From MH13 sp042140245 (GTDB lineage: Bacteria; Pseudomonadota; Alphaproteobacteria; Rhizobiales; MH13), in the NCBI RefSeq assembly GCF_042140245.1, contig NZ_CP159483.1, positions 1 to 64,000 of the forward strand: DNA of 64,000 nucleotides, read 5' to 3'. Shown here piece by piece: positions 54,452 through 63,740 of this stretch. Numbering within the stretch: the stretch's first letter is position 1; the number at the start of each line of letters is the position of its first letter. Under the pieces are notes generated by a model. The model did no database searches, had not been told where the DNA came from, and saw only the letters and a program-made list of their open reading frames with translations. Both the position numbers and the translations under genes were made by a program.

Positions 54452-55237
54452 TTAGTCTTGGTTTTTGGCCTCTGGCCCAAGGCTGTAAGTGGCATAAGGG
54501 GGCGGGGCAAGCTCAACCGGCGCACCATTCACATGAGCAGGGCCTTTGAGTTGATCGATGCGCACCACGGCGACAGCGTTGTTGCCCGCCACCAAACGAA
54601 TGGTGCCGACCTCGCGCTCACCAACCTGCACGGTATCGCCAATGCTTACAGTTTCGCCTGTGACGAGCACAGGCCGCCGCCGTGATGTGCCACGATGCTT
54701 CACTCGGCTCACCACCTCTTGGCCAACAAAGCAGCCTTTGGAAAAGGACACTGCATCGGTGAGATCAAGCGCGACATCGTGCGGAAAATCCTGGCTTGCA
54801 AGAACTTCAGATGGACCTTCCAGCACGCCGAGCGCCGCGCGATGGGCATGATAAGCCTCAGCGGTTTCCGTCGCGTTTGCTGCGCCATAATGGCGAACGC
54901 CCATTTGGGGGTGACGGGCATCCTTCAAACCATCTGCAACGCCTGAAAACACTTGCAAATCCGATGGGGTGAGCGTGACCTTGGCGCGTAGCTTGTAAAG
55001 CGTGAGCCGCTTGGTGAGCGCGTCAATCTCGCTGGCATCGCACTCCAGCGCGAAGCCTTCCCCGTGCTTGCTGACGAGGAACGAGAAGAGAAGCTTGCCC
55101 TGCGGTGTGAGCAACGCTGATCCTCGCACCTCTCCGTCGCCTGGAAGCTCTGAGGTGATCAAGCCTTCAAGAAAATGCTCGGCATCCTCTCCTTCAACCA
55201 GAAGGAGGGCACGATGGAGAAGCTGAGCAAGAGGCAT
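54452..55237 (-). CDS. ygfZ: YgfZ/CAF17 folate-binding protein
   Basis: 261 residues of the GcvT-like fold. The YgfZ signature is KGCFVGQEVVSRVKHRGTSRRRPVLV (K-G-C-x-x-G-Q-E). The start ALLLVEGEDAEHFLEGLITSEL and ALLTPQGKLLFSFLV are typical. YgfZ helps make or repair iron-sulfur proteins; this suits NadA, NirB and NasA, although no direct link is shown. It is the first gene of the ygfZ-HD-DSP-nadQ run. Confidence 0.9.
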   Translation of the reverse strand: MPLAQLLHRALLLVEGEDAEHFLEGLITSELPGDGEVRGSALLTPQGKLLFSFLVSKHGEGFALECDASEIDALTKRLTLYKLRAKVTLTPSDLQVFSGVADGLKDARHPQMGVRHYGAANATETAEAYHAHRAALGVLEGPSEVLASQDFPHDVALDLTDAVSFSKGCFVGQEVVSRVKHRGTSRRRPVLVTGETVSIGDTVQVGEREVGTIRLVAGNNAVAVVRIDQLKGPAHVNGAPVELAPPPYATYSLGPEAKNQD

Positions 55238-55290
55238 GGCGATGGCGCACCCATGATGGAAAGGAAGACCTTTCCAACGAGATAAGTGCC

Positions 55291-56334
55291 CTACTGAATG
55301 ATCTCAAGATCAGGTTCAAACGCGTGAACCACAAAAGCAAACGTCACATCGTGCACAACTGGTTCACCATCCATGGTCACCGTAATGTTGCCGACATCGC
55401 GGCCCTCGGCAATGATTTCGCTATCAAGTGCAGAAGCCTGCCCAGGAGTGAAAACCACCTCAACACCGTCATGTTCAAAACTGCCTTCCTCGGCCAGTTT
55501 TGCGGTGGAAATGGCAAACTCGGTGTCACCGTGGCGAACCATCACCACCCGTTGCAGTGGCGCAATGCCGTCAGGAAACGGTCCATTGTAAAGGAATGGC
55601 TGCGCCAGCGTATCGTAGCCGCGATAGGGGTTCATGCCATAAGGGCGGCGAAAATTTAGTGGGTCTTCGAGCACCATCGCGTCGGGATTTGCTTCAGCAA
55701 ACCGTTCCCAACTGACAAGCTGTGAGGGCAGCATCGTCAACGCAGTGCCCGCGTAAGAACCCGTGATTGATTCACCTGAGAACTGCTGCCACCAGCTGTC
55801 AGTCTGGCGGTCATACATCACCAGATCGGAGCGGCGCAGCTTGCCCGTGGTACCAAAATCCAAAATCTCGCCATCCACGTTGCGATCAAACACGATCGCC
55901 GCGTTGCACAGCGGACAATAGGTGACGGAGACAGGCATACCACCCACTTCATCGTTGACGATTTCGTGGAACGTCATCACGCGCAACGGATACGCACGGG
56001 TTTCGCCATTGTGTGTGAAGCTCATCACCGGGTCGAGCGGGTTCAAATGCTCCACTTCTGACACAGGAATGAAGCTCGGATTGTCGATGGGTGGAATACC
56101 ATCCCGGCGTGGTCCGCCATCCATGATCTCGCCCAGATCGACGGTCGCTTGGGTAAAGTCAGTGGACCAACCTTCGCGTTGCCAACGGTCAGGGTTGGCA
56201 AAGGCTTGGCTGGCGAGCAGTGCGGACAACGCGATACCGGCAACGAACAGAGCAGCTTTTGCAAAAGACGCGCGATGATCAGTCAGCGCACGAGCCTTCG
56301 CGTAAGCTTGAGAGGGTGTTGGGCGGGCATTCAT
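55291..56334 (-). CDS. Exported DUF3179-like protein
   Basis: 347 residues from Met 56334, where AAGGAGG lies 9 nt upstream. A signal segment (AALFVAGIALSALLASQAFA) precedes the mature domain: GIPPIDNPSFIPVSEVEHLNP, AYPLRVMTFHEIVNDEVGGMPVSVTYCPLCNAAIVFDR, WWQQFSGESITGSYAG, RPYGMNPYRGYD. The CPLCN motif is typical of DUF3179, whose role is not established. Confidence 0.85.
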   Translation of the reverse strand: MNARPTPSQAYAKARALTDHRASFAKAALFVAGIALSALLASQAFANPDRWQREGWSTDFTQATVDLGEIMDGGPRRDGIPPIDNPSFIPVSEVEHLNPLDPVMSFTHNGETRAYPLRVMTFHEIVNDEVGGMPVSVTYCPLCNAAIVFDRNVDGEILDFGTTGKLRRSDLVMYDRQTDSWWQQFSGESITGSYAGTALTMLPSQLVSWERFAEANPDAMVLEDPLNFRRPYGMNPYRGYDTLAQPFLYNGPFPDGIAPLQRVVMVRHGDTEFAISTAKLAEEGSFEHDGVEVVFTPGQASALDSEIIAEGRDVGNITVTMDGEPVVHDVTFAFVVHAFEPDLEIIQ

Positions 56335-56433
56335 GACGGTCGAGCCTCCTTTGGATGGCTCGCATAGTGCTTCGAGCCAGCCGATTAGGCCACACACCGT
56401 TGATCAACTTGCCGCGAGGTGAGCCGCTAGAAA

Positions 56434-56952
56434 CTAGCCAAAAAGCTCGTCGACGGCGTCTTGCGCACGCATCTTGGTTTCATCGGTTGGAATGCCAGCT
56501 TGCGCCTCGTCATCAACCGCATTGATGATGCCGCTGGCCCGATCAATGGCCGGACGTAACTCGTTGACGATGGTCATCATCAACCGATCTGCCAAAGCAG
56601 GGTCCATTGACGCGCTGGTATCAACGCCTGACAGCAAAATCTGGATATCCACGATCTGCTTGTCCAAGTCGGCAACCACCGCATCAAAGCGCGCCTTGGT
56701 AGCTGCTGGAGCTGCTTGATAGGCCTCAATAGCAAGCGCCTTATCGGCGAACACAGACTGCTCGAAATGCTCTGTATAGCCGCGCGGCTCCCACGCCATA
56801 ACTTCCTCGGCCATGTCAGGCATGTCCGGCACCATCTCCATCAACATCACCACCTCATTGAAGTGGTTGAGATAATCCGTGGCCAGAAAGCTGGACGGAT
56901 TGATGTTGGCGGCGGCCAAAGCATCGGGGCTGAAAGGCGACAGAGAAAGCAT
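56434..56952 (-). CDS. Hypothetical helical protein
   Basis: 172 residues from Met 56952; the open frame extends to 57042 but the added part is unlike the rest, and no clear ribosome site separates the options. It is acidic and helical, Ala/Met/Asp-rich (TDYLNHFNEVVMLMEMVPDMPDMAEEVMAW; DRLMMTIVNELRPAIDRASGIINAVDDEAQ). No signal peptide from this start. Not recognised. Confidence 0.6.
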   Translation of the reverse strand: MLSLSPFSPDALAAANINPSSFLATDYLNHFNEVVMLMEMVPDMPDMAEEVMAWEPRGYTEHFEQSVFADKALAIEAYQAAPAATKARFDAVVADLDKQIVDIQILLSGVDTSASMDPALADRLMMTIVNELRPAIDRASGIINAVDDEAQAGIPTDETKMRAQDAVDELFG

Positions 56953-57078
56953 CAAACGCGAACATTTGGTGGCAACAACGATCCACAACTTACGCGAGAA
57001 GAGGTTACCAGAACCTTGTGACCATGCATCGGCTGTGGCCATCTAGGGCCGACAGTAAGTTGGTGGGAGTTTTCAGAA

Positions 57079-57804
57079 ATGTGCGGACGCTTTGTGCTGA
57101 TGTCTCCGCGTGATGAGTTGGATGCACTGTTTGGCGTGATACCAGATGGTCCGTACGAGCCGCGGTACAACATCACGCCGACGCAGCCGGTGCTCCACAT
57201 CCAGCAGTTTACCGGTGAGGTGCGCGCCGACTATGCGCGCTGGGGCCTCATCCCTTCCTGGCATAAGGACCCACAGAATGCACAGTTGCTGATCAATGCG
57301 CGCAGCGAAACGGTGTTGGACAAACCCTCCTTCAAGACCGCTATCCGACATCGTCGTGTGCTTGTTCCAGCCACGCACTTTTATGAATGGCGACGCGAGG
57401 GCAAAGACAAGCAACCCTATGCGGTGGATCGCAAAGTGCCTGATGGCCAGGATGGTCTGTTTGCGATGGCGGGCATTGTGGACGAATGGGCCGGCAAGGA
57501 CGGTGAGGTCTTTTCCACACTGGCGATTCTCACACAGCAGGCCGATGGAGATATCGCCGCCATACACCACCGCATGCCCGTGGTTGTTCCGCCCGATCAC
57601 TATACCAGTTGGCTGGATTGTCGAGCGGTGGATGCGAACATGGCGCTGGAACCACTGCGCGTGCCGCAGCCGAACGCGTGGAAGCTTTGGCCGGTGGACA
57701 AGGTTGTAAATCGCGCTGGCGTGGATGGCCCGCAGCTCCTGGACGAAGTCGCGCCGATGCCAGTGGAACCACCGAAACCCGATCCGCAGATGGATCTGTT
57801 TTGA
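57079..57804 (+). CDS. SOS response-associated peptidase (SRAP/HMCES, YedK-like)
   Basis: 241 residues. It begins MCGRFVL with the catalytic Cys2 that forms a thiazolidine crosslink to abasic sites in single-stranded DNA. Family motifs: YNITPTQPVLHI, RWGLIPSWHKD, NARSETV, RVLVPATHFYEWRREG and the late HHRMPVVVP with the conserved His. It protects replication forks at abasic sites. No LexA box was recognised upstream. Confidence 0.94.
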   Translation: MCGRFVLMSPRDELDALFGVIPDGPYEPRYNITPTQPVLHIQQFTGEVRADYARWGLIPSWHKDPQNAQLLINARSETVLDKPSFKTAIRHRRVLVPATHFYEWRREGKDKQPYAVDRKVPDGQDGLFAMAGIVDEWAGKDGEVFSTLAILTQQADGDIAAIHHRMPVVVPPDHYTSWLDCRAVDANMALEPLRVPQPNAWKLWPVDKVVNRAGVDGPQLLDEVAPMPVEPPKPDPQMDLF

Positions 57805-57809
57805 TTTGT

Positions 57810-57842
57810 CCGTGATGGCCGGGCTTGACCGGGCAATGACGG
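57810..57842. repeat. Imperfect GC-rich palindrome between convergent genes
   Basis: The sequence CCGTGATGGCC ... GGGCAATGACGG forms an imperfect hairpin around a CCGGGCTTGACCGGG core. It has the look of the short dispersed palindromes common in Rhizobiales intergenic DNA. It may also end both convergent transcripts. Confidence 0.5.
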
Positions 57843-57853
57843 TGGATTGGTTG

Positions 57854-59269
57854 CTAGTCCTGTAAGACTTTACCCGGGTTCATAATCCCATTGGGGTCAA
57901 TGGCGTCTTTCAGCGTCCGCATCAGCGCCAGAGCGACAGGATCTTTCACACCGGGCAAAAGATCCCGTTTGGCTTGACCGATGCCGTGTTCGGCAGAGAT
58001 GGAACCGCCATAGGCCGTGACAATGGCGTGCACGCGCTCATTCATCGTCTCGTAGTTGGTGAGATATTCTGCGCGGTCTGCGCCAACAGGCTGCGACACG
58101 TTGAAGTGGATGTTGCCATCGCCCAGATGGCCAAACGGTACAGGGCGGCATCCGGGCACCATCTCCACAACGGCCGCCATCGCCTCATCAAGAAAATCAG
58201 CGACGCTGGCCACCGGCACTGAGACATCATGCTTGATGGACCCGCCTTCCGGTTTTTGCGCTTCGGAGAGACCATGACGCATCGCCCAAAACGCGTTGGC
58301 CTGGTCCAGCGACTGCGCAATGGCTGCGTCTTCCACAAGCCCTTCTTCAAACGATGTTTCCATTGATTGCATCAAAAGGCCCTCAGCGTCATCGTCACCA
58401 CGGCCTGAGGATATCTCGGCGAGCACGTACCAGGCGTGCTCATGTTCCAGCGGATCGCGCATGCCATCCATGTTGCGGGTGAGAAACTCGATGCCAATGC
58501 GTGGCATGATTTCAAAACCTGTGAGCGATGGCCCAGCCATGTCTTGCATCAGTGAAAACAGCTTCAACGCTTCATACGGTGACGCCAATCCGATCATTGC
58601 GGTGCGCATGCCCTTCGGCTTGGGGAAGAGTTTCAAGCTTGCCCCGGTGATGACACCAAGTGTGCCTTCAGCGCCGATGAAGAGATGTTTCAGATCATAA
58701 CCGGTGTTGTCTTTGCGCAGCTTAGAGAGGCCATTCCAGAGCCGCCCATCAGGCAGCGCAACTTCCAACCCGAGCACCAAATCGCGTGTGTTGCCATAGG
58801 CCAAAACGCCCGTCCCACCTGCATTTGTGGAGAGGTTGCCACCAATCATGCACGAGCCTTCCGCACCCAAAGACAGGGGGAAGAGACGACCCGCTTTGAC
58901 CGCGGCATCCTGAAGAGTTTGCAGCACAACACCTGAATCAACTGTGATGACGCCCCCAACCGGATCAACCTCTCGAATCTGATTGAGCTTGGCCAAAGAC
59001 AGCACAATCGCGCTGCCTGATTGGTCTGGTGTCTGCCCACCGACCAGCCCTGTGTTCCCCCCTTGCGGCACCACGGCGATGCGGTTCTCGTTGGCAAATC
59101 GCAGCGTTTGGCACACCTCCCCAATGGTACGTGGCTGAACGATGGCTGCCGCTTTGCCGACATAGCGATCGCGCCATTCGTGCAAAAAAGGTTCCTGCGC
59201 TTCAGGATCCGTGATCACCGCTTGATCACCCAACAGGCGCGACAAGTCCTTGGCAGTTTCGGCAAGCAT
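57854..59269 (-). CDS. FAD-linked oxidase, GlcD / D-2-hydroxyacid dehydrogenase type
   Basis: 471 residues from Met 59269 (GGAGAG upstream; Met 59287 is an alternative). The VAO-type FAD domain is seen in VPQGGNTGLVGGQTPDQSGSAIVLSLAKLNQI and LFPLSLGAEGSCMIGGNLSTNAGG. The C-terminal domain ends in SISAEHGIGQAKRDLL ... MRTLKDAIDPNGIMNPGKVL, a GlcD signature. The substrate could be glycolate, D-lactate or D-2-hydroxyglutarate; no glcEF genes adjoin, which favours a stand-alone D-2-hydroxyglutarate type. It is divergent from fabI. Confidence 0.88.
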   Translation of the reverse strand: MLAETAKDLSRLLGDQAVITDPEAQEPFLHEWRDRYVGKAAAIVQPRTIGEVCQTLRFANENRIAVVPQGGNTGLVGGQTPDQSGSAIVLSLAKLNQIREVDPVGGVITVDSGVVLQTLQDAAVKAGRLFPLSLGAEGSCMIGGNLSTNAGGTGVLAYGNTRDLVLGLEVALPDGRLWNGLSKLRKDNTGYDLKHLFIGAEGTLGVITGASLKLFPKPKGMRTAMIGLASPYEALKLFSLMQDMAGPSLTGFEIMPRIGIEFLTRNMDGMRDPLEHEHAWYVLAEISSGRGDDDAEGLLMQSMETSFEEGLVEDAAIAQSLDQANAFWAMRHGLSEAQKPEGGSIKHDVSVPVASVADFLDEAMAAVVEMVPGCRPVPFGHLGDGNIHFNVSQPVGADRAEYLTNYETMNERVHAIVTAYGGSISAEHGIGQAKRDLLPGVKDPVALALMRTLKDAIDPNGIMNPGKVLQD

Positions 59270-59412
59270 GGCCGCTCTCTCCTTCATTGCCCAGCGCGTG
59301 CTCACCTGGCAGGGCTTTTCCTTACACACGTCCTAGGGTAAGAACCGCCGCACCGCCAGATCGGCGTTTCCGCACCCATTCTTCCACCTTTTCAATCAGA
59401 GGGTTATCCTTC

Positions 59413-60225
59413 GTGTCTGGTCCCATAATGGAAGGCAAACGCGGCCTTATCCTTGGCCTTGCCAACAATCGCTCCATCGCTTGGGGTATTGCCAAAGCGT
59501 GCCGTGAACATGGCGCAGAGCTTGGCTTTACCTACCAAGGAGAAGCGTTGAAAAAGCGCGTGGAACCACTTGCACAGGAGCTGGGCGGCGAAGTGTTCGG
59601 CCATTGCGATGTGACAGACCCAGCATCGATGGACGCGGTGATGGCAGCGGTCGAATCAAAATGGGGCAAGTTGGACTTTCTGGTCCATGCCATTGCGTTT
59701 TCCGACAAGGACGAACTGACTGGACGCTATGTCGATACGAGCGCGGAAAACTTTGATCGCTCGATGAACATCTCCGTTTACTCTTTCACCGCCCTTATGC
59801 AGCGCGCTGAAAAACTGATGAGCGATGGTGGATCAGCCATCACCCTCACCTATTATGGCGCTGAGCGTGTGATGCCGCATTACAATGTGATGGGTGTTGC
59901 CAAGGCCGCTCTTGAAGCGTCCGTGCGTTACCTTGCTGTTGATCTGGGAGGCCAAGGCATTCGTGTGAACGCGCTATCAGCCGGGCCCATCAAGACCCTC
60001 GCCGCCTCTGGCATTGGCGATTTTCGCTATATTCTGAAGTGGAACGAGTACAACTCGCCGCTGAAAAAGACCGTCTCCATCGACGAGGTTGGCGACGCGG
60101 CGGTGTACTTGCTTTCGCCCCTCTCACGCGGTGTGACCGGTGAAGTGCACCATGTGGATTCCGGTTATCATGTCGTCGGCATGAAGGCTGTGGATGCGCC
60201 AGATATTTCTGTCGTCAAAGACTGA
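59413..60225 (+). CDS. fabI: Enoyl-[acyl-carrier-protein] reductase [NADH]
   Basis: It makes the last reduction in each fatty-acid elongation cycle. From GTG 59413 (AGAGGG upstream) it is 270 residues, as usual; ATG 59428 is an alternative. The NADH site is KRGLILGLANNRSIAWGIAKA and the active site TYYGAERVMPHYNVMGVAKAALE (Tyr-x6-Lys). It is followed at 12 bp by the phosphatase gene and then aroC. Confidence 0.95.
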   Translation: MSGPIMEGKRGLILGLANNRSIAWGIAKACREHGAELGFTYQGEALKKRVEPLAQELGGEVFGHCDVTDPASMDAVMAAVESKWGKLDFLVHAIAFSDKDELTGRYVDTSAENFDRSMNISVYSFTALMQRAEKLMSDGGSAITLTYYGAERVMPHYNVMGVAKAALEASVRYLAVDLGGQGIRVNALSAGPIKTLAASGIGDFRYILKWNEYNSPLKKTVSIDEVGDAAVYLLSPLSRGVTGEVHHVDSGYHVVGMKAVDAPDISVVKD

Positions 60226-60237
60226 TATCGAACGCGC

Positions 60238-60843
60238 GTGATCCAACTTTCTCATCCCCTCATCTTCATCCGCCATGGCCAAACCGACTGGAACAAGGAA
60301 GGTCGGCTTCAGGGCGGACAAGATATTCCGATCAACGAGACCGGCACGTGGCAGGCCACACGTAACGGGCGGCGCCTGAAAGGCGTCTTTGACGATGAAG
60401 CCTTTGAGCTAAAGGACTTCACCTTTGTTGCCTCACCGCTCGGTCGTTGTATCCGCACGATGGGCCTGGTCCGTCAGGGCCTCGATCTTGATCCTGAGAC
60501 AGGGTTTACCCGGGATGATCGGCTAAGGGAGATCACCTTCGGCCAGTGGGAAGGTAAGACGTTCGATGAGCTACAGGCTCTCGACCAGCAATCCGTCACC
60601 GAGCGCGAGGCTGACAAATGGGGCTTTGTGCCACCCGGTGGTGAGAGCTATCAAATGCTCTCACAGCGCATGCGCCCTTGGCTTGAGAGCTTAGACCGGC
60701 CAACGGTCGCCGTCTCCCATGGCGGTGTGTCGCGCGCTGTGCGTGGACTGCTGTTTGATCTTGAGAGCGAGGAGATCCCAAGGTTGGATGTCCCGCAGGA
60801 CAAAATCTACCTGATACAGGACGGCCAGGGGTTCTGGCTCTAA
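60238..60843 (+). CDS. Histidine phosphatase family protein (GpmB-like)
   Basis: 201 residues from a GTG. The catalytic RHG is in IFIRHGQTDWNKEGRLQGGQDIPINETG; the acid residue region is REITFGQWEGKTFDEL, and the second His is in VSHGGVSRAVRGLLF. It may act on a phosphoglycerate or another small phosphate ester. Placed between fabI and aroC, as in many Rhizobiales. Confidence 0.9.
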   Translation: MIQLSHPLIFIRHGQTDWNKEGRLQGGQDIPINETGTWQATRNGRRLKGVFDDEAFELKDFTFVASPLGRCIRTMGLVRQGLDLDPETGFTRDDRLREITFGQWEGKTFDELQALDQQSVTEREADKWGFVPPGGESYQMLSQRMRPWLESLDRPTVAVSHGGVSRAVRGLLFDLESEEIPRLDVPQDKIYLIQDGQGFWL

Positions 60844-60966
60844 GACGCCACGCCGCCTCGCGAGGCGATTGTCGGCTATGGTGAGACAGATCGTCTTGCT
60901 CGCTTTGTTTGACGACCCCCATGGCCCGGTGTAGCACCAACGCACGACACTGATATTTGGGCTTCC

Positions 60967-62055
60967 ATGTCTCACAACAGTTTTGGACATTTGTTTCGCT
61001 TCACCAGCTTCGGTGAAAGCCACGGCCCGGCGCTGGGCTGTGTGGTGGATGGTTGCCCGCCGCTGATCCCACTCACCGAAGCCGATATCCAAGGTGATCT
61101 GGATCGTCGCAAGCCCGGTCAAAGCAAATACACCACGCAGCGGCGCGAACCCGATCAGGTGAAAATCTTGTCCGGCGTGATGGTCGACGAAGACGGCGTT
61201 CAGAAGACAACCGGCACGCCCATTGGCCTGATGATCGAGAACACCGATCAACGTTCAAAAGACTATAGCGAGATCAAGACCCGCTACCGTCCTGGCCATG
61301 CCGACTACACCTATGACGCCAAATACGGCATCCGCGACTATCGCGGTGGCGGGCGCTCTTCAGCCCGTGAAACAGCAGCGCGGGTGGCCGCCGGTGCCAT
61401 CGCCCGCAAGGTTGTGGCGGGCATGACGATACGCGGCGCGTTGGTGCAGATGGGCCCCCACAAGGTGGATCGAGACAATTGGGATTGGGACCAGGTGGGT
61501 CAAAACCCGTTCTTCTGCCCTGATGCTGGGACGGCTAAACGCTGGGCGGACTATCTCGACGGCATCCGTAAGCAAGGTTCATCGGTCGGTGCCGTGATCG
61601 AAGTGGTCGCTGAGAATGTGCCAGCCGGGCTCGGCGCGCCGGTTTACGGCAAACTTGATGGCGATTTGGCCGCGGCCATGATGAGCATCAACGCTGTCAA
61701 AGGCGTGGAGATTGGCAACGGGTTCGAAGCGGCAGCGATCACCGGCGAAGAGAACGCTGATGAGATGCGCATGGGAGACGATGGAAAGCCCGTTTTCCTT
61801 TCTAACAAAGCCGGTGGTGTGCTTGGCGGTATTTCCAGTGGCGAACCAGTTGTGGTGCGCTTTGCCGTTAAACCGACCTCCTCAATTCTCACACCGCGCC
61901 AAAGCGTGACACGCGAGGGTGACGAAGTTGATGTGATGACCAAAGGTCGGCACGACCCCTGCGTCGGCATCCGCGCCGTACCCGTTGGCGAAGCCATGAT
62001 GGCTTTGGTGCTGGCCGATCATTTTTTAAGACACCGTGGACAGGTAGGAACCTGA
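60967..62055 (+). CDS. aroC: Chorismate synthase
   Basis: It forms chorismate from EPSP with reduced FMN, ending the shikimate pathway. 362 residues. Motifs: FGHLFRFTSFGESHGPALGCVVDGCPP, DLDRRKPGQSKYTTQRREPDQVKILSGV, YRPGHADYTYDAKYGIRDYRGGGRSSARETAARVAAGAIA and the late GRHDPCVGIRAVPVGEAM. The ribB start follows 2 bp after its stop. Confidence 0.97.
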   Translation: MSHNSFGHLFRFTSFGESHGPALGCVVDGCPPLIPLTEADIQGDLDRRKPGQSKYTTQRREPDQVKILSGVMVDEDGVQKTTGTPIGLMIENTDQRSKDYSEIKTRYRPGHADYTYDAKYGIRDYRGGGRSSARETAARVAAGAIARKVVAGMTIRGALVQMGPHKVDRDNWDWDQVGQNPFFCPDAGTAKRWADYLDGIRKQGSSVGAVIEVVAENVPAGLGAPVYGKLDGDLAAAMMSINAVKGVEIGNGFEAAAITGEENADEMRMGDDGKPVFLSNKAGGVLGGISSGEPVVVRFAVKPTSSILTPRQSVTREGDEVDVMTKGRHDPCVGIRAVPVGEAMMALVLADHFLRHRGQVGT

Positions 62056-62057
62056 TT

Positions 62058-63164
62058 TTGGATCGTGATTTAAGCCATGTGCAGGCCGCTATCGACGCTT
62101 TCAAGCAAGGCGCGATGCTGGTCGTCACCGATGATGATGACCGCGAAAACGAGGGCGATCTGTTCGTTGCGGCCGAGCACTGCACACCAGAAGCTATGGC
62201 CTTCATCGTACGCCACACCTCCGGCATTGTCTGTGCGCCCATGCCACCAGCCAGCGCCAAACGGTTGCGCCTCGACCCGATGGTCTCGGCCAACGACGCC
62301 CCGCTGGCGACTGCCTTCACGATCTCAGTCGATGTCAAACACGGCCTCACCACGGGCATTTCAGCTGAAGAGCGTACCAACACGGTGCGCGCGCTGGCCA
62401 ATGGCAATGTCGGCGCTGACGATTTCGTTCGCCCTGGCCATGTCTTTCCGCTCATCGCCCGCGAAGGGGGTGTGCTTGTGCGTTCCGGGCACACCGAAGC
62501 GTGCGTCGATCTCTGCAAGCTGGCTGGGCTTCAGCCGGTGGGCGTACTGGCCGAATTGGTCAATGATGACGGTACGGTGAAGCGGGGCCCAGAAGTCTCT
62601 GCCTTTGCCAAAGAGTATAATCTGGTCTCGCTCTCCGTTGCAGACCTCATTGCTTGGCGACAGAAGTCAGAGCGGCTGGTCAATCGTGTTGACGAGGCTG
62701 ACATCGATACCCGTCATGGGCCGGCACGGGCCTACAGCTATGAAGTACCCTTCGATGCCATGCAGCATCTTGCCGTGGTCTACGGCAATGTCGACGGTGC
62801 GCAGGATGTTCCGGTGCGCCTGCATTTGGAGCAGGTCAGTGAGGATGTTTTTGGCACGCATGGTCGTCTGGATGAGATCATGGAGCGGTTGGCCAAAGAG
62901 GGTCGCGGGGTGATTGTTTATCTTCGCGAAGGCTCGGTGGGTGTTGCACCAACCAGCGCCCGCCATGCCCGCTCAACCCAAGACATCGATGATGATCACC
63001 AGACCGCAAGCCTGCGGGCCAACCAATGGCGCGAGATCGGCCTTGGCGCACAGATCTTGCGGGATTTGGGGCTGACATCGATACGGCTGTTGTCGAGCCA
63101 AAAACGCACCTATGTTGGTTTGGAGGGCTTTGGCCTGACGATCACCGACACGGAAATCTTCTAA
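62058..63164 (+). CDS. ribB: 3,4-dihydroxy-2-butanone 4-phosphate synthase with degenerate GTP cyclohydrolase II-like domain (RibBX)
   Basis: 368 residues from a TTG. The N-terminal RibB domain is complete: VTDDDDRENEGDLFVAAEH, IVCAPMPPASAKRLRLDPM, FTISVDVKHGLTTGISAEERTNTV, RPGHVFPLIAREGGVLVRSGHTEACVDLCKLAG. The C-terminal half has the GCH-II fold pattern (VPVRLHLEQVSEDVFGTHGRLDEIMERLAKEG) but lacks all three zinc cysteines, so it should not make cyclohydrolase product. This is the RibBX architecture. It follows aroC by 2 bp and should be co-transcribed. Confidence 0.9.
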   Translation: MDRDLSHVQAAIDAFKQGAMLVVTDDDDRENEGDLFVAAEHCTPEAMAFIVRHTSGIVCAPMPPASAKRLRLDPMVSANDAPLATAFTISVDVKHGLTTGISAEERTNTVRALANGNVGADDFVRPGHVFPLIAREGGVLVRSGHTEACVDLCKLAGLQPVGVLAELVNDDGTVKRGPEVSAFAKEYNLVSLSVADLIAWRQKSERLVNRVDEADIDTRHGPARAYSYEVPFDAMQHLAVVYGNVDGAQDVPVRLHLEQVSEDVFGTHGRLDEIMERLAKEGRGVIVYLREGSVGVAPTSARHARSTQDIDDDHQTASLRANQWREIGLGAQILRDLGLTSIRLLSSQKRTYVGLEGFGLTITDTEIF

Positions 63165-63168
63165 GCAC

Positions 63169-63729
63169 ATGAGCGATCCCTTTAGTGCCCACTCGCCAAC
63201 ACCGCGCTCTTTGGGCGTGAACTACCTGTCAGGTACTGGCGATATGATGGCCTATGGTGGGATCGTGCTGGCGGCGCTCGGCGTTCTGGCCTTTTTTGTC
63301 CAGGGTCAGTTCGTTTTCCTGATCATGGTGCCCATTGGGCTTGTTGTTTCGCTCTATTTCTATCCGCTGATCGAAAAGGGTGTCGTGCGGATGGGTGCAG
63401 ACTCCCGTGGCCTCTATTTTGAGCGGCTGGGCATTATCCCATGGGCTGCGATCAAGAGCGTGCGTCACCAGCAGCGCGCTCTTAGAACACTGCGCTTGCA
63501 CACGCTGCATGTAGAGCTTCGTGCCGCGCCGGAGACCGTGGTCACCGAACAGGACGATGTGCCGTTTTGGAAAGCACCCATGGTGAAGGCGTGGAAACGC
63601 GAGGGCAATACGATTTCCATCGACCTGCATCCGCTGGCCAAAGATCCGGTGAACCTGGTTGATCACCTGCTCGCCTTCCGCCCTGACCTTTTGAAAGAGG
63701 TCCAGGACGTACGCGTGGAGCTGGGGTGA
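63169..63729 (+). CDS. Membrane protein with PH-like C-terminal domain
   Basis: 186 residues. Two helices (MMAYGGIVLAALGVLAFFV; QFVFLIMVPIGLVVSLYFYPL) are followed by a cytoplasmic beta-rich part starting VRMGADSRGLYFERLGIIPWAAIKSV, which resembles YdbT/bPH-like proteins. The function is unknown. It starts 4 bp after the ribB stop. Confidence 0.7.
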   Translation: MSDPFSAHSPTPRSLGVNYLSGTGDMMAYGGIVLAALGVLAFFVQGQFVFLIMVPIGLVVSLYFYPLIEKGVVRMGADSRGLYFERLGIIPWAAIKSVRHQQRALRTLRLHTLHVELRAAPETVVTEQDDVPFWKAPMVKAWKREGNTISIDLHPLAKDPVNLVDHLLAFRPDLLKEVQDVRVELG

Positions 63730-63740
63730 GATTGCACCAA

